Assembly: GCF_051488665.1 (NCBI RefSeq)
Contig: NZ_JBPSEG010000008.1
Coordinates: 83,988-147,987 of the forward strand
Length of the DNA stretch: 64,000 bases
Reading direction: 5' to 3'
Source of the DNA: Melioribacter sp051488665
GTDB taxonomy: Bacteria > Bacteroidota > Ignavibacteria > Ignavibacteriales > Melioribacteraceae
Under the pieces are notes generated by a model. The model was not told the DNA's origin. It worked only from the letters and a program-made list of their open reading frames with translations, and made no database searches. A program made the position numbers and the translations under genes. Positions 30,085-40,086 of this stretch are shown piece by piece. How positions within the stretch are numbered: the stretch's first letter is position 1; each line of letters opens with the position of its first letter.

Positions 30085-30950
30085 GCGTGAAGGTGGGTAA
30101 AAAAATTATAGGCGAAGGCGAACCGGTTTATGTTATAGCCGAAATCGGAATTAATCACAACGGCTCGCTTGAACTCGCTAAAAAACTGATCGACGGAGCC
30201 GTCTTTGCAGGGTGCGACGCTGTAAAATTTCAAAAAAGGACGCCCGAATTGTGCGTTCCGAAAGACCAGTGGCATCTTGAACGCGATACGCCGTGGGGAA
30301 GAATTAGTTATATCGAATACCGTCATAAAGTGGAATTCGGCTACGACGAATACGCCGAGATTGACCGATATTGTAAGGCGAAAGGAATCGATTGGTTCGC
30401 TTCTGCGTGGGACGAGCAGGCTGTCGATTTCCTCGAAGAATTCGAACCGGTTATGTATAAGATTGCCTCGGCGTCGCTTACGGACGATAAATTGTTAGCA
30501 AGAATTAAATCGACCGGCAGACCGGTTATGCTTTCGACCGGAATGTCCACAATCGAAGAGGTCGACCGCGCGGTAAATTATCTTGGAAAGAATAATTTGC
30601 TTATTGCTCAGTCGACTTCGAGTTATCCCTGCAAACTGGAAGAATTGAATTTACGCGTTATCGGAACATACAAAAAAAGATATCCCGAAATTCCGATCGG
30701 ATATTCTGGACACGAAACGGGATTGGCGCCTTCGCTCGCAGCCGTTGCATTGGGCGCGGTTTTTATTGAACGACACATTACGCTCGACAGAGCAATGTGG
30801 GGAACCGACCAGGCTGCCTCGGTAGAAATCGGCGGCATGTACAGATTGGTTAAAGACATACGCGATATCGAAAAAGCCTTAGGCGACGGCGTTAAAAGAG
30901 TTTACGAAAGCGAATTAAAAAGTAAAACAAAACTACGCAGGAGCGGATAA
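30081..30950 (+). CDS. NeuB-like nonulosonate synthase
   Basis: Condenses PEP with a mannose-type sugar to make a nine-carbon ulosonic acid. The 289 residues have VIAEIGINHNGSLELAKKLIDGA, CDAVKFQKR, DWFASAWDEQAVDFLE, YKIASASLTD, STGMSTIEEV, STSSYPC, GYSGHETGLAPS and IERHITLDRAMWGTDQAAS, the entire NeuB barrel. The C-terminal SAF (antifreeze-like) domain of sialic acid synthases is absent, making it about 50 residues short; such SAF-less forms exist. The substrate is not determined by sequence. Confidence 0.9.
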   Translation: MSVKVGKKIIGEGEPVYVIAEIGINHNGSLELAKKLIDGAVFAGCDAVKFQKRTPELCVPKDQWHLERDTPWGRISYIEYRHKVEFGYDEYAEIDRYCKAKGIDWFASAWDEQAVDFLEEFEPVMYKIASASLTDDKLLARIKSTGRPVMLSTGMSTIEEVDRAVNYLGKNNLLIAQSTSSYPCKLEELNLRVIGTYKKRYPEIPIGYSGHETGLAPSLAAVALGAVFIERHITLDRAMWGTDQAASVEIGGMYRLVKDIRDIEKALGDGVKRVYESELKSKTKLRRSG

Positions 30951-32893
30951 TGAAACGTATAATCTATTTAACTCTCTTTTTATTCCTACCTCTTTATCTC
31001 ATTGCCGGTCAATATGAAGTGGAATCGCCCTCAAAAAAGCTGAGAGTTTCAATAAGCGCAAACGATAATCTTACCTATTCGGTTTTTTATAACGATGAGA
31101 TGATTATCAAGCCCTCCGTTATATCGATGACGCTCGACAGGGGAATATTGGGGAAACAACCGCAGGTGAAAAACAATTCGGTCAATTACGTCAATCGCGA
31201 TTTGAAACCGGTCGTAAAACAAAAATACGCGGTAATTAAGGACGAGTTCAACGAGCTGCGGCTCGATTTCGAAAATAATTTTACTCTCTTTGTAAGAGTT
31301 TACGACGAAGGTTTCGGTTACAGAATATCGACGTCGTTTGAAGATTCTATTACGGTCAAAGAAGAAATTTTTGAGGCAAATTTTGCAAACGATTTCAAAG
31401 TCTATTTCCCGCAGGAAGAAAGTTTTATGTCCCATTCCGAACGTCTTTATAAATATCTTCCGTTAAGTGAAATTGACGAAAAAAGTTTTTGCTCGCTCCC
31501 GGCTTTGGTCGATCTGAATAATTCCGTTAAAGTAACTATTACAGAAGCAGATCTTTATGATTATGCGGGACTCTATCTCAGAGGCGCCAATTCTACCGTT
31601 CTGAAAGGATTGTTCCCTTACTATCCCGCCGAAACGGAAATGAAAAGCGACAGGGACGTTTATGTGACTAAACGTAAAGATTATATAGTGCGAACGAACG
31701 GGACCAGAAATTTTCCGTGGAGAGTGTTCGTAGTTACGGATAACGACGGCGCCTTAATCGAAAATACTATGGTCTATAAACTCGCTCAACCGCACGATCC
31801 TGAAATCGATTTCTCATGGATTAAACCCGGTAAAGTAGCGTGGGATTGGTGGAATGCAAACAATATTTATAAAGTCGATTTTAGAGCTGGAATCAATACG
31901 GCTACCTATAAATATTATATCGATTTTGCTTCTCAACACGGAATCGAATATGTGATACTCGACGAAGGATGGTACAAATTGGGAAATCTCCTGGAAGAAA
32001 GTCCCGGTATGGACGTAAAAGAAATTGTAGAATACGCTAAAGAAAAAAACGTCGGAATAATTCTGTGGGTAATCTGGAAAACGCTCGACGACCAGTTTGA
32101 AGAAGCAATGAATCTTTTTGAAAAACTCGGCGTCAAAGGAATTAAAGTCGACTTTATGCAAAGGGACGACGCCCGGATGGTCAATTACTATTATAAAGTG
32201 GCACGCGAAGCCGCCAAACGCAAACTGCTTGTCGATTTCCACGGCGCTTATAAACCCACCGGCTTATACAGGACTTATCCGAATGTGCTTACAAGCGAAG
32301 GAGTGTTGGGTCTCGAGCACAACAAATGGAGCGACGACGTAACTCCTGAACACAACATTACTATTCCGTTTATAAGAATGCTCGCAGGCCCGATGGATTA
32401 TACTCCCGGGGCAATGAATAATGCCGTTAAAGGAAATTTCAGGGATATATTCACACAGCCGATGAGTCAGGGTACGAGATGCCATCAACTTGCCATGTAC
32501 GTAATTTACGAAAGCCCGCTGCAAATGCTTGCGGACAGTCCTACAAATTATCTGCGTGAAAAAGAGTCGCTTGACTTTCTTTCGATTGTTCCGACAGTGT
32601 GGGACGACACAAAGGTTCTGGACGCTAAAGCAGGCGATTATGCCCTTGTAGCGAGAAGATCGGGCGATAAATGGTTTGTAGGAGCAATGACTGATTGGAA
32701 CTCAAGAACTTTAAAACTCGATTTTTCGTTTCTGGATGAAGACAGGGATTATGAAATTACAATTTATCAGGACGGCATTAACGCCGACAGAAACGGCAAC
32801 GATTATAAGATTGTAAGATCGACTGTTAGAAAGGGAGATATGATTGAAATTAATCTCGCTCCCGGCGGCGGATGGGCTGCAGTAATAGATTAA
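30950..32893 (+). CDS. Glycoside hydrolase family 97
   Basis: Exported alpha-glucosidase or alpha-galactosidase-type enzyme. Signal peptide (residues 1-20) and 647 residues match GH97: N-terminal beta-sandwich (about 22-285), TIM barrel with WDWWNANNIYKVDFRAGINT, YVILDEGWYK, KGIKVDFMQRDDARMVNYY, VDFHGAYKPTGLYRTYPN and SEGVLGLEHNKW, then a C-terminal beta domain. The Asp in VDFM is the nucleophile position of retaining members, so a retaining mechanism is likely. It overlaps the NeuB-like gene by one base, so it may belong to the same transcript. Confidence 0.92.
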   Translation: MKRIIYLTLFLFLPLYLIAGQYEVESPSKKLRVSISANDNLTYSVFYNDEMIIKPSVISMTLDRGILGKQPQVKNNSVNYVNRDLKPVVKQKYAVIKDEFNELRLDFENNFTLFVRVYDEGFGYRISTSFEDSITVKEEIFEANFANDFKVYFPQEESFMSHSERLYKYLPLSEIDEKSFCSLPALVDLNNSVKVTITEADLYDYAGLYLRGANSTVLKGLFPYYPAETEMKSDRDVYVTKRKDYIVRTNGTRNFPWRVFVVTDNDGALIENTMVYKLAQPHDPEIDFSWIKPGKVAWDWWNANNIYKVDFRAGINTATYKYYIDFASQHGIEYVILDEGWYKLGNLLEESPGMDVKEIVEYAKEKNVGIILWVIWKTLDDQFEEAMNLFEKLGVKGIKVDFMQRDDARMVNYYYKVAREAAKRKLLVDFHGAYKPTGLYRTYPNVLTSEGVLGLEHNKWSDDVTPEHNITIPFIRMLAGPMDYTPGAMNNAVKGNFRDIFTQPMSQGTRCHQLAMYVIYESPLQMLADSPTNYLREKESLDFLSIVPTVWDDTKVLDAKAGDYALVARRSGDKWFVGAMTDWNSRTLKLDFSFLDEDRDYEITIYQDGINADRNGNDYKIVRSTVRKGDMIEINLAPGGGWAAVID

Positions 32894-32910
32894 AAGTATA
32901 ATTGCGCAAT

Positions 32911-33714
32911 ATGGAATTCGAATCGTATGAATTAATATCGTATGCGGTTATCATTTTAACCGCGGTTTTATTCGTTCTGCTCGAAAGGATATTTCCTTAC
33001 AATAAAGGGCAGGAAGTGCTGCGCAAAGGATTCTTTGACGACCTGGCATTGTACACAATTGCGCAAAGTTACATTCTCGGTATTTTTATATTCACCGTTA
33101 TTATTAAAGGTATCGACAATGCAACCGGCTTGTCGCGACTCGGTTTGTTTGACAATGTACCGATCTGGATTCAGTTAATCTTTTTTACCGTAACCCATGA
33201 TTTTTATATTTATTGGATGCACAGGTGGCAGCATCGAAATAAATTTTTATGGCGGCTTCACGAGGCTCACCATTCTCCGGAAAAAGTCGATTGGCTTTCC
33301 GGATCGAGAAGCCATGCCTTCGAAATTCTTATTAATCAAACCGTGGAATTTATGCCGATAATACTGCTCGGCTCGCCCCCTGAGGTTGTCGCGTACAAAG
33401 GCATTATCAGCGCGGTTTGGGGAATGTATATCCATTCGAATCTGAATGTGCGAAGGGGTTGGCTGCAATACATTATTAACGGACCGGAAATGCACCGCTG
33501 GCATCACACTACCGGAAAAGGTAGAAACAGAAATTTCGCTACAAAACTTGCTGTTTGGGATTGGCTTTTCAATTCTGCTTTTTTACCCGGAGAGAAAGCC
33601 GAACAATACGGTTTGAAAACATTTTTTCCGGACAATTATTTCAAGCAGTTCCTTTTCGCTTTCAGACCATTTAAGAAAAAGAAAAACAGCCTGCTCGATA
33701 AAATACTTAGGTGA
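32911..33714 (+). CDS. Fatty acid hydroxylase/sterol desaturase superfamily protein
   Basis: Integral membrane di-iron oxygenase-like protein of about 267 residues. The histidine motifs needed for iron are present: HDFYIYWMH, HEAHHS and the C-terminal MHRWHHTTG, with an extra HRWQH. Four or so hydrophobic segments surround them. It probably hydroxylates a lipid (carotenoid, fatty acid or hopanoid not distinguishable). ATG 32911 is chosen; TTG 32902 adds three residues. It lies 17 bases after GH97. Confidence 0.9.
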   Translation: MEFESYELISYAVIILTAVLFVLLERIFPYNKGQEVLRKGFFDDLALYTIAQSYILGIFIFTVIIKGIDNATGLSRLGLFDNVPIWIQLIFFTVTHDFYIYWMHRWQHRNKFLWRLHEAHHSPEKVDWLSGSRSHAFEILINQTVEFMPIILLGSPPEVVAYKGIISAVWGMYIHSNLNVRRGWLQYIINGPEMHRWHHTTGKGRNRNFATKLAVWDWLFNSAFLPGEKAEQYGLKTFFPDNYFKQFLFAFRPFKKKKNSLLDKILR

Positions 33715-33729
33715 ATATCGGCAGGCTGT
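33682..33729 (-). terminator. Hairpin terminator for the DUF4139 gene, overlapping the end of the upstream convergent gene
   Basis: A nine-base-pair perfect stem (ACAGCCTGC/GCAGGCTGT) with a 26-base loop is followed, read on the minus strand, by TTTTTCTTTTT. The distal arm lies within the last codons of the hydroxylase gene. Confidence 0.55.
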
Positions 33730-33739
33730 GCGTTTAAAA

Positions 33740-35311
33740 TTATAAACCCGGAATTTTTTTATCGCCGGGATACTCGACGGAAAATGTGTATCGTACTGTC
33801 TTTGTCTCTTCGGGTTCCAGTTTTAATTTCCACTCGAGAATTCCCGTTTGAGGATTGAAACTTGACCCTCCGCCGTCAATGAGTTCTACTTTAATATCCT
33901 CGTTCTTCGACACGGGTATATTGTCCTGTAATGTAATTTCAACGGGCGTCTGTTTCTTGTTGTTCAACGATAATTCGTAAGTAAATCTGCGCTCTACTTT
34001 TTTGCTTAGGAATTTACCTTCTTTATAATCCCTGATTAATTTTCTCATTGCAATTATGGATTGATCTCTTCCAGCCGAAATTTGCAGAGTGTCCGAAACC
34101 GTATTTGTTTCGATGTAGCTTTTTCCTATGTAACTGTTCTCGAGATATACGTTTGCTTCGCCGTCGAGTAAATCGAATTTTTTCCAGTCGATTAAATCGA
34201 CAACCAGAAACGCATTTTCGTCGTGCTTCGGAACGGCGTAATATTTATACGAAGCTTCGGCTTCGAAATTGTTTATCAAAACCGAATGCGGTATGCCGTC
34301 GGACGGAATTGTGTAATTTAAAGCGGGCGTAAAATCGGTTGTTAATATGTTTTGTATCTGCCGGAAGGATTGAGTTACGGCTGCGTCGTAAAGAACGTCT
34401 TCCGATGCAACGGCTGCGGTTTCTCTTTTTAATTTTGGCGCAGCCCCGTAATAAACGGGCATATCGTAGAAATCGATCATCCAGGTATTCAATTCGGGTT
34501 TAATGTTGCTCCTTTGCGGATTTCGCGTGGATAGAATTATTTTAACGTTCGTCCAATCGATGCCGCTCTTCTGCCTTATATCCGCTTTGTACGAAATTAT
34601 AGGAGGCGTTAGCAGATTGTTAATTCTTATGTCGTAATTGGGACTCCAGCTTGCGTCGTCGATCATGTACGAAACGTCGATTGAAACGGATTGAGCCGAC
34701 GGCGAAAAAAGAACAATTTTCAAATCGTTGCGCGGGCGAGAATCTTTGAGATATTCGATTTGCTTTTTCAATTTTTCGATATCTCTTTTTATTGTTTCGT
34801 TATCTGCGTCGAGTTTCCTAATGGAGGCTTTAATTTCGGTCAGGCGTTCGCCGTAGTATTTTCCGAGCTTCCTAATATTGTCGATCAAACGCGAGGCGTC
34901 GCCCTCTTTTAATTCTTTGTTGGCAAGTATCAGTTCCCATTCCGCTTTCAGAATATCGGTCTTGTCGTTATTGACTTTTAATTTTTCTTCGAGGATTTTC
35001 AAAGAATCTTCAAGGCTTTTTATTCTTTCGTTGTTAACGTTACTTTTAAGGAAATTGATTTCTTTTGTAATCGAAAGGATTGATACGCTGCCGTCGATTT
35101 TAATATTTACGCTGCCCGGGTCGAAATTTGCGGCAAGTCCTTCCAGGAAAATTTCGTTCTCGCCTTTGTTTAATTTCAATGCGGCTGTATGTATCAGTTC
35201 CGCTCCGCGAACGTAAACTTTTACTTCTTTGAGATTTGCTTTGGCCGTTTCGGCGGGAAAGAGATTTGCGCTGTGGAATAACGTCAGTAATACAAATAAA
35301 AATCGTTTCAT
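33740..35311 (-). CDS. DUF4139 (MuiA-like) exported protein
   Basis: Exported protein of unknown role. Signal peptide (1-19), then an N-terminal DUF4140-type region starting LKEVKVYVRGAELIHTAALKL, a long coiled coil (about 90-195, Leu/Lys/Glu heptads) and a C-terminal DUF4139 beta domain (about 200-520) with DDASWSPNYDIRI, QKSGIDWTNVKIILSTRNP and YTIPSDGIPHSVLI. This is the MuiA family arrangement. It is monocistronic by position. Confidence 0.9.
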   Translation of the reverse strand: MKRFLFVLLTLFHSANLFPAETAKANLKEVKVYVRGAELIHTAALKLNKGENEIFLEGLAANFDPGSVNIKIDGSVSILSITKEINFLKSNVNNERIKSLEDSLKILEEKLKVNNDKTDILKAEWELILANKELKEGDASRLIDNIRKLGKYYGERLTEIKASIRKLDADNETIKRDIEKLKKQIEYLKDSRPRNDLKIVLFSPSAQSVSIDVSYMIDDASWSPNYDIRINNLLTPPIISYKADIRQKSGIDWTNVKIILSTRNPQRSNIKPELNTWMIDFYDMPVYYGAAPKLKRETAAVASEDVLYDAAVTQSFRQIQNILTTDFTPALNYTIPSDGIPHSVLINNFEAEASYKYYAVPKHDENAFLVVDLIDWKKFDLLDGEANVYLENSYIGKSYIETNTVSDTLQISAGRDQSIIAMRKLIRDYKEGKFLSKKVERRFTYELSLNNKKQTPVEITLQDNIPVSKNEDIKVELIDGGGSSFNPQTGILEWKLKLEPEETKTVRYTFSVEYPGDKKIPGL

Positions 35312-35448
35312 TTTTTTGCCTCTTCTATGTTGGTTCTTATACCCGGCTTTTTGACCGTCGGTTCCTCGATAATCGTCTTTATATTGAGCGGGTCTTTATT
35401 TATCTTTGTAAATCGATTTAATGCGTTGAAACGGTCAGAAAGCATGCA

Positions 35449-36963
35449 ATGAAAAAGTTATTAATTGAATTTCTCAAAAAACATTTCAAGGAAATCGCCT
35501 CGAACTGGGCTGCCAAACTAAAACAACTTTTCAAAGATAAACTTTCGGATTCGCAAATAGAAACATTTACCGAAAGTTCTTTACTTACGTTTATTGACGT
35601 TCTGGAAGAAGGCGACTATAAAATAGCGGATTTGTATCTGATCGAAATATACACTCTCTGCTCGAATCTGAATATGAGTTTAATCGACGTCAGTCAGCTT
35701 TTCAGTCAGGGCAGATACGCGATCCTCAATATTATCGAAACGGAACTGACGGGTCCCAACGACCCGATAATACTTCTCGGATTTATCGACGAGATAATCG
35801 AGCAGCTTTACGCGCGGTATAGCATGCTCCATCAGGAAGCCAAAATGAACGAGTTGAAATACGACCGCGATCGTCTGGCTTCCAAACTCGAATTGAGCCA
35901 ACAATACCTTAAGAATATACTTCACACTTCCGATTCGGCAATAATGATGGTGGACGAAAACGAAACATTCATTGCGTGGAATAAAGGCGCCGAACGAATC
36001 TTCGGATATACTGAAGAAGAGATTATCGGCAAACCGTCTTCATTTCTTTTGCCCGAAGGCGAAAAATATCAAAACGAATTGAAGGAAATTCAGGAAGAAG
36101 TTAAAGAAGGCGCTACAAAAATTCTCGAAACGGAGCGAAGAACCAAAGACGGCAAAATTCTGAGCGTTAAACTGAGCGTTTCCAAATTGCCCGGAAGCAA
36201 CGGAGGTTATGCGGGAAGATCGATAATTATTAAAGATTTCACCGAATTTAAAAAACTGCAGGCTCAAATCGACCAGTCGGAAAAATTAGCCGTCATAGGT
36301 CAGCTGGCGGCGGGCGTCGCGCACGAAATCGGAAATCCGCTCGCATCGATATCGTCGCTCGTTCAAATTCTTCAGCGGAAAAGCAACGACCCGTTTTTCA
36401 CGGAACAATTATCCAATATTAAAGAAAACATCGACAGAATTTCCAAGATCGTGAGGGAACTCGTCGACTTTTCGAGACCTCCGAGCTACGAAAAATCTAT
36501 GAGCGACATTACGGATATTATTAAAACCGCGCTTGGAATAGTTAAATACGACAAGAGGGTTAAAAAAGTAAAATTCGAAACCGACTTAAAAGAGTCGCTG
36601 CCGAGGATTAACGTAGCTACCGATCAAATCCTGCAGGTCTTTGTAAATATATTGATTAACGCGCTCGACGCTATTGAAGGCAACGGCAGAATTACGGTTA
36701 AATCCGATTACGACAGGGAATTCATCTACGTCAGTTTTTCAGACGACGGCTGCGGTATGGACGAAAATACAGTCAAACAAATTTTCGACCCGTTCTTTAC
36801 AACAAAAGAAGTGGGTAAAGGCACCGGACTCGGACTATCAGTCAGTTACGGTATTATTAAACAGTATAACGGAGAAATAACCGTCGAAAGTAAATTGAAC
36901 GAAGGCAGTACTTTTACGGTTAAAATCCCGATCAAAGAAAACACGAAAAGTAATTTGAGGTAA
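35449..36963 (+). CDS. Sensor histidine kinase with RsbRD-type N-terminal domain and PAS
   Basis: Cytoplasmic NtrB-like kinase of 504 residues. The first 135 residues (KHFKEIASNWAAKL...) look like the four-helix RsbRD N-terminal sensor domain. A PAS domain follows (about 160-270; AIMMVDENETFIAWNKGAERIFGYTEEEIIG), then the DHp H-box AAGVAHEIGNPLASI (His about 289) and a HATPase domain with NILINALDAIEG, DDGCGMD and GTGLGLSVSYG. No membrane segment. It is five bases before its likely partner activator. Confidence 0.92.
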   Translation: MKKLLIEFLKKHFKEIASNWAAKLKQLFKDKLSDSQIETFTESSLLTFIDVLEEGDYKIADLYLIEIYTLCSNLNMSLIDVSQLFSQGRYAILNIIETELTGPNDPIILLGFIDEIIEQLYARYSMLHQEAKMNELKYDRDRLASKLELSQQYLKNILHTSDSAIMMVDENETFIAWNKGAERIFGYTEEEIIGKPSSFLLPEGEKYQNELKEIQEEVKEGATKILETERRTKDGKILSVKLSVSKLPGSNGGYAGRSIIIKDFTEFKKLQAQIDQSEKLAVIGQLAAGVAHEIGNPLASISSLVQILQRKSNDPFFTEQLSNIKENIDRISKIVRELVDFSRPPSYEKSMSDITDIIKTALGIVKYDKRVKKVKFETDLKESLPRINVATDQILQVFVNILINALDAIEGNGRITVKSDYDREFIYVSFSDDGCGMDENTVKQIFDPFFTTKEVGKGTGLGLSVSYGIIKQYNGEITVESKLNEGSTFTVKIPIKENTKSNLR

Positions 36964-36967
36964 AATT

Positions 36968-38344
36968 ATGGCTGCCAGAATTTTAATTGCGGACGATGAA
37001 AAACCGATCAGAGATTCGTTAAAAATGGTCCTAGAAGACGAAGGTTATTCGACCGACGTTGTAGGCGACGGCGAAGAAGCTCTGGAAAAAATAAAATCGG
37101 ATAAGTTCGACATCGTTATTACCGACATAAAAATGCCGAAACTCGACGGCATTCAATTGCTCGAACAGGCGTCGAAAATCTCTCCCGAAACATTTTTTGT
37201 GATAATGACCGCTTATGCCTCGGTCAACACCGCAATCGACGCATTGCGACAGGGCGCTTACGATTATCTGATTAAACCTGTTGAATTCGACGACCTGATT
37301 ATCAGAATTAAAAGATTGCTCGAATACAAGAATCTCGCCTTTGAAAATAAATCCCTCAGACAACGCATTTCTACCGAAGCCGATTTTACAAATCTGATCG
37401 GAAAGAGCGAACCGATGCGAAAAGTCTTTTCGATTATTACGCAGGTCGCTCCTACAAACAGCAACGTTCTGATTATCGGTAAAAGCGGAACGGGAAAAGA
37501 ACTGGTAGCGAAAGCGATTCATTACAACAGTAACAGAAGGGATAAAATGTTTCTGCCGATTAACTGCGGCGCCATTTCCGAAAACCTGATCGAAAGCGAA
37601 TTGTTCGGACATAAAAAAGGCTCGTTTACTGGCGCGACCGAAGACAAACTCGGGCTTTTCAAAGTTGCCGACGGAGGAACTCTTTTCCTCGACGAAATCG
37701 GCGACCTGCCTTTGAATATGCAGGTAAAACTTCTGCGGGCGATTGAAGACAGAGCTTTTATTCCCGTCGGCGGGGTTAAACCGGTAAGCACCGACGTTAG
37801 AATTATTGCGGCTACAAATCAGAACTTGTACGAGAAAACAAAAACCGGAGAGTTCAGGGAAGACCTTTATTATCGTTTGAACGTAGTCGAAATAAATCTG
37901 CCCGCTTTGAGCGAAAGGAAAGAAGACATCCCGCTGCTTGTTAATCATTTTATCGAGAAGTACAGCAAGGAAATGGGAAAAAAGATAATCGGCACAGACA
38001 ACGATACGATGCGTATTCTGTTGAATCACGAATGGCCCGGCGGCGTTAGAGAGCTCGAAAACGTAATCGAAAGAGCGATTATTTTCAGCAACAAGGAACT
38101 GATTACAGTCGAGAATTTGCCCGAATATCTGAAAGGCGTGCCGATGGCGCACGACTATCCCGACTCGCTCAAAGAAGCTATGCGAAGTTTCGAGCGCGAG
38201 CATATTCTTAAAGTGATGAAAAAATACGATTACAATAAAGACGAAGTCGCCAAAGCGCTCGAAATAGGACTTTCGTCTCTCTACAGAAAAATGGACGAAT
38301 TGAATATCCCGACAAAATTGTCGCAAGAGGAAGATAATCTTTAA
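36968..38344 (+). CDS. NtrC-family sigma-54-dependent response regulator
   Basis: Activator of sigma-54 promoters, 458 residues. Receiver (5-118) with DDE and phospho-Asp in DIVITDIKMPKLDG; AAA+ domain (about 138-380) with Walker A GKSGTGKE, GSFTGA (sigma-54 contact loop, Ser instead of Ala at position 2), Walker B GGTLFLDEIGDL and an arginine finger region; Fis-type HTH at the C-terminus (YDYNKDEVAKALEIGLSSLYRKMDEL). Paired with the kinase just upstream. Target genes unknown. Confidence 0.95.
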   Translation: MAARILIADDEKPIRDSLKMVLEDEGYSTDVVGDGEEALEKIKSDKFDIVITDIKMPKLDGIQLLEQASKISPETFFVIMTAYASVNTAIDALRQGAYDYLIKPVEFDDLIIRIKRLLEYKNLAFENKSLRQRISTEADFTNLIGKSEPMRKVFSIITQVAPTNSNVLIIGKSGTGKELVAKAIHYNSNRRDKMFLPINCGAISENLIESELFGHKKGSFTGATEDKLGLFKVADGGTLFLDEIGDLPLNMQVKLLRAIEDRAFIPVGGVKPVSTDVRIIAATNQNLYEKTKTGEFREDLYYRLNVVEINLPALSERKEDIPLLVNHFIEKYSKEMGKKIIGTDNDTMRILLNHEWPGGVRELENVIERAIIFSNKELITVENLPEYLKGVPMAHDYPDSLKEAMRSFEREHILKVMKKYDYNKDEVAKALEIGLSSLYRKMDELNIPTKLSQEEDNL

Positions 38345-38361
38345 TTAAACAGGAGTATGTT

Positions 38362-38712
38362 ATGGAAAAAGATTTCGGTATTACCGGGTTTGTCGAAAAC
38401 GAAAATTATCAATGGGAGAATGTCGGCGAAGGCGTTAAAAGAAAAATACTCGGATACGACAAAGACCTGATGCTCGTACTTGTTGAATTCGATAAAGGCG
38501 CCGTCGGGTATGCTCACAAGCATCCTCACAAACAAATTTCTTACATAGTAAAAGGCTCGTTCGAAGTCGAAATCGAAGGACAAAAAAAGGTTCTTAAAGC
38601 GGGCGACGTTTTCTTCGTTCAGCCGAATTTGAATCATTCGGTTGTCGCGCTCGAAGACAGCGCTTTGATCGACGTCTTCAATCCATACAGAGAAGATTTT
38701 ATCAAACAATAA
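38362..38712 (+). CDS. Cupin domain protein
   Basis: Small single-domain beta-barrel of 116 residues with the cupin motifs: GYAHKHPHKQISYIVKGSFEVEIEG (His ligands) and GDVFFVQPNLNHSVVALEDS. Metal-binding residues are present. No substrate can be named; such proteins often regulate or modify small molecules. It has a GGAG ribosome site and lies between the response regulator and the M16 peptidases. Confidence 0.85.
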   Translation: MEKDFGITGFVENENYQWENVGEGVKRKILGYDKDLMLVLVEFDKGAVGYAHKHPHKQISYIVKGSFEVEIEGQKKVLKAGDVFFVQPNLNHSVVALEDSALIDVFNPYREDFIKQ

Positions 38713-38720
38713 GGTCGAAA

Positions 38721-40085
38721 ATGAAGAAATTTATTTTTGCAATTGCCATGCTTGTCGTTTCCTCGGCGGTATTCGCCCAGATTAAAATACCATATACTCA
38801 TCATCAGTTACCGAACGGGCTGAATGTAATACTGCACGAAGACCATACGACGCCAACGGTTTCCGTCAATATCTGGTACCATGTAGGTTCCGGATACGAA
38901 AAGCCCGGTAGAACCGGGTTCGCGCATCTGTTCGAACATCTTATGTTCGAGGGTTCCAAGAACGTTCAAGAGGGCGAATTCGACAAACTGCTCGAAGCGG
39001 CGGGCGGGCAGAATAACGGCTCTACTACCGAAGACAGAACTAATTATTACGAAGACATTCCGTCGAACGCGCTTGAGCTTGCTCTCTTTTTGGAATCCGA
39101 TCGAATGGGATATCTTCTCGACGCAATGACTCCCGAAAAAGTAAACGGGCAGAGAGAAGTGGTAAAAAACGAAAGAAGACAAAGTTACGAAAACAGACCT
39201 TACGGACTCGCATGGGAAACAATCTATAAAAATTTGTATCCGGAAGGACACCCTTATTCCTGGCCTGTGATCGGGTCGATGGCTGACCTCGACGCCGCTA
39301 CTTACGACGACGTTGTCGACTTCTTTAAAACTTATTATACGCCGAACAACGCCTCGCTCGTTATAGCCGGCGATATTGATCCGGAAGAAACTTTGAAGCT
39401 GGTCGAAAAGTGGTTCGGAGAAATTCCGGCGGGCAAACCCGTTCCGCCGTTGAATCCGGCTGCGGCGGTATTGAACGAAAATAAATTCGTTACGCTCGAG
39501 GACAGAGTTCAACTGCCGCGACTCTATATGACGTGGATAACGCCCCCGCGTTTCTCGCCGGGTGACGCCGAAATGGACGTCCTGGCAAATATTCTGGCTG
39601 GCGGCAAAAATTCGAGATTGTATAAAAGACTGGTCTACGATCTCCAGATAGCGCAGGACGTGTCGGCGTTCCAGAGCTCGTCTAAATTATCCTCGCAGTT
39701 TTTTATTATAGCTACGGCTCGGGCGGGTCATAATCTGAATGAAATCAAATCGGCAATTGAAGAAGAAATTGAAAAACTGAAATCCGAAAACCCGTCCGAA
39801 AGAGAATTGCAGCGTGCGGTTAATCAGTACGAAGCTTCATTTCTGAGGAACCTGGAAAAGCCGGGAGGCTTCCGCGGAAAAGCCAATCAGTTGAACGAAT
39901 ACTTTTATTACGCAAATAATCCGGACTATGCCAATGAAGACTTTAACCGTTATAAAGCGCTAAGTACAGACGATTTGAAAAACGCAGCGCGTGTTTTCCT
40001 CAAGAAAAACGGAAAAGTAGTTTTGAGCATTGTACCTAAAGGAAAAACCGAACTGGCAGCGGACGAACAAGGGGAGGGAAAATAA
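38721..40085 (+). CDS. M16 family zinc peptidase, catalytically competent subunit
   Basis: Exported metallopeptidase of 454 residues with a signal peptide ending AVFAQ. The inverted zinc motif HxxEH is present in GFAHLFEHLMFEGSKN, followed by the distal Glu in ENRPYGLAWE-type region, and the C-terminal R/Y substrate helix is visible. It starts nine bases after the cupin gene and precedes a second M16 gene by one base, so the two probably make a two-chain peptidase in the periplasm. Confidence 0.92.
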   Translation: MKKFIFAIAMLVVSSAVFAQIKIPYTHHQLPNGLNVILHEDHTTPTVSVNIWYHVGSGYEKPGRTGFAHLFEHLMFEGSKNVQEGEFDKLLEAAGGQNNGSTTEDRTNYYEDIPSNALELALFLESDRMGYLLDAMTPEKVNGQREVVKNERRQSYENRPYGLAWETIYKNLYPEGHPYSWPVIGSMADLDAATYDDVVDFFKTYYTPNNASLVIAGDIDPEETLKLVEKWFGEIPAGKPVPPLNPAAAVLNENKFVTLEDRVQLPRLYMTWITPPRFSPGDAEMDVLANILAGGKNSRLYKRLVYDLQIAQDVSAFQSSSKLSSQFFIIATARAGHNLNEIKSAIEEEIEKLKSENPSERELQRAVNQYEASFLRNLEKPGGFRGKANQLNEYFYYANNPDYANEDFNRYKALSTDDLKNAARVFLKKNGKVVLSIVPKGKTELAADEQGEGK

Positions 40086-40086
40086 G

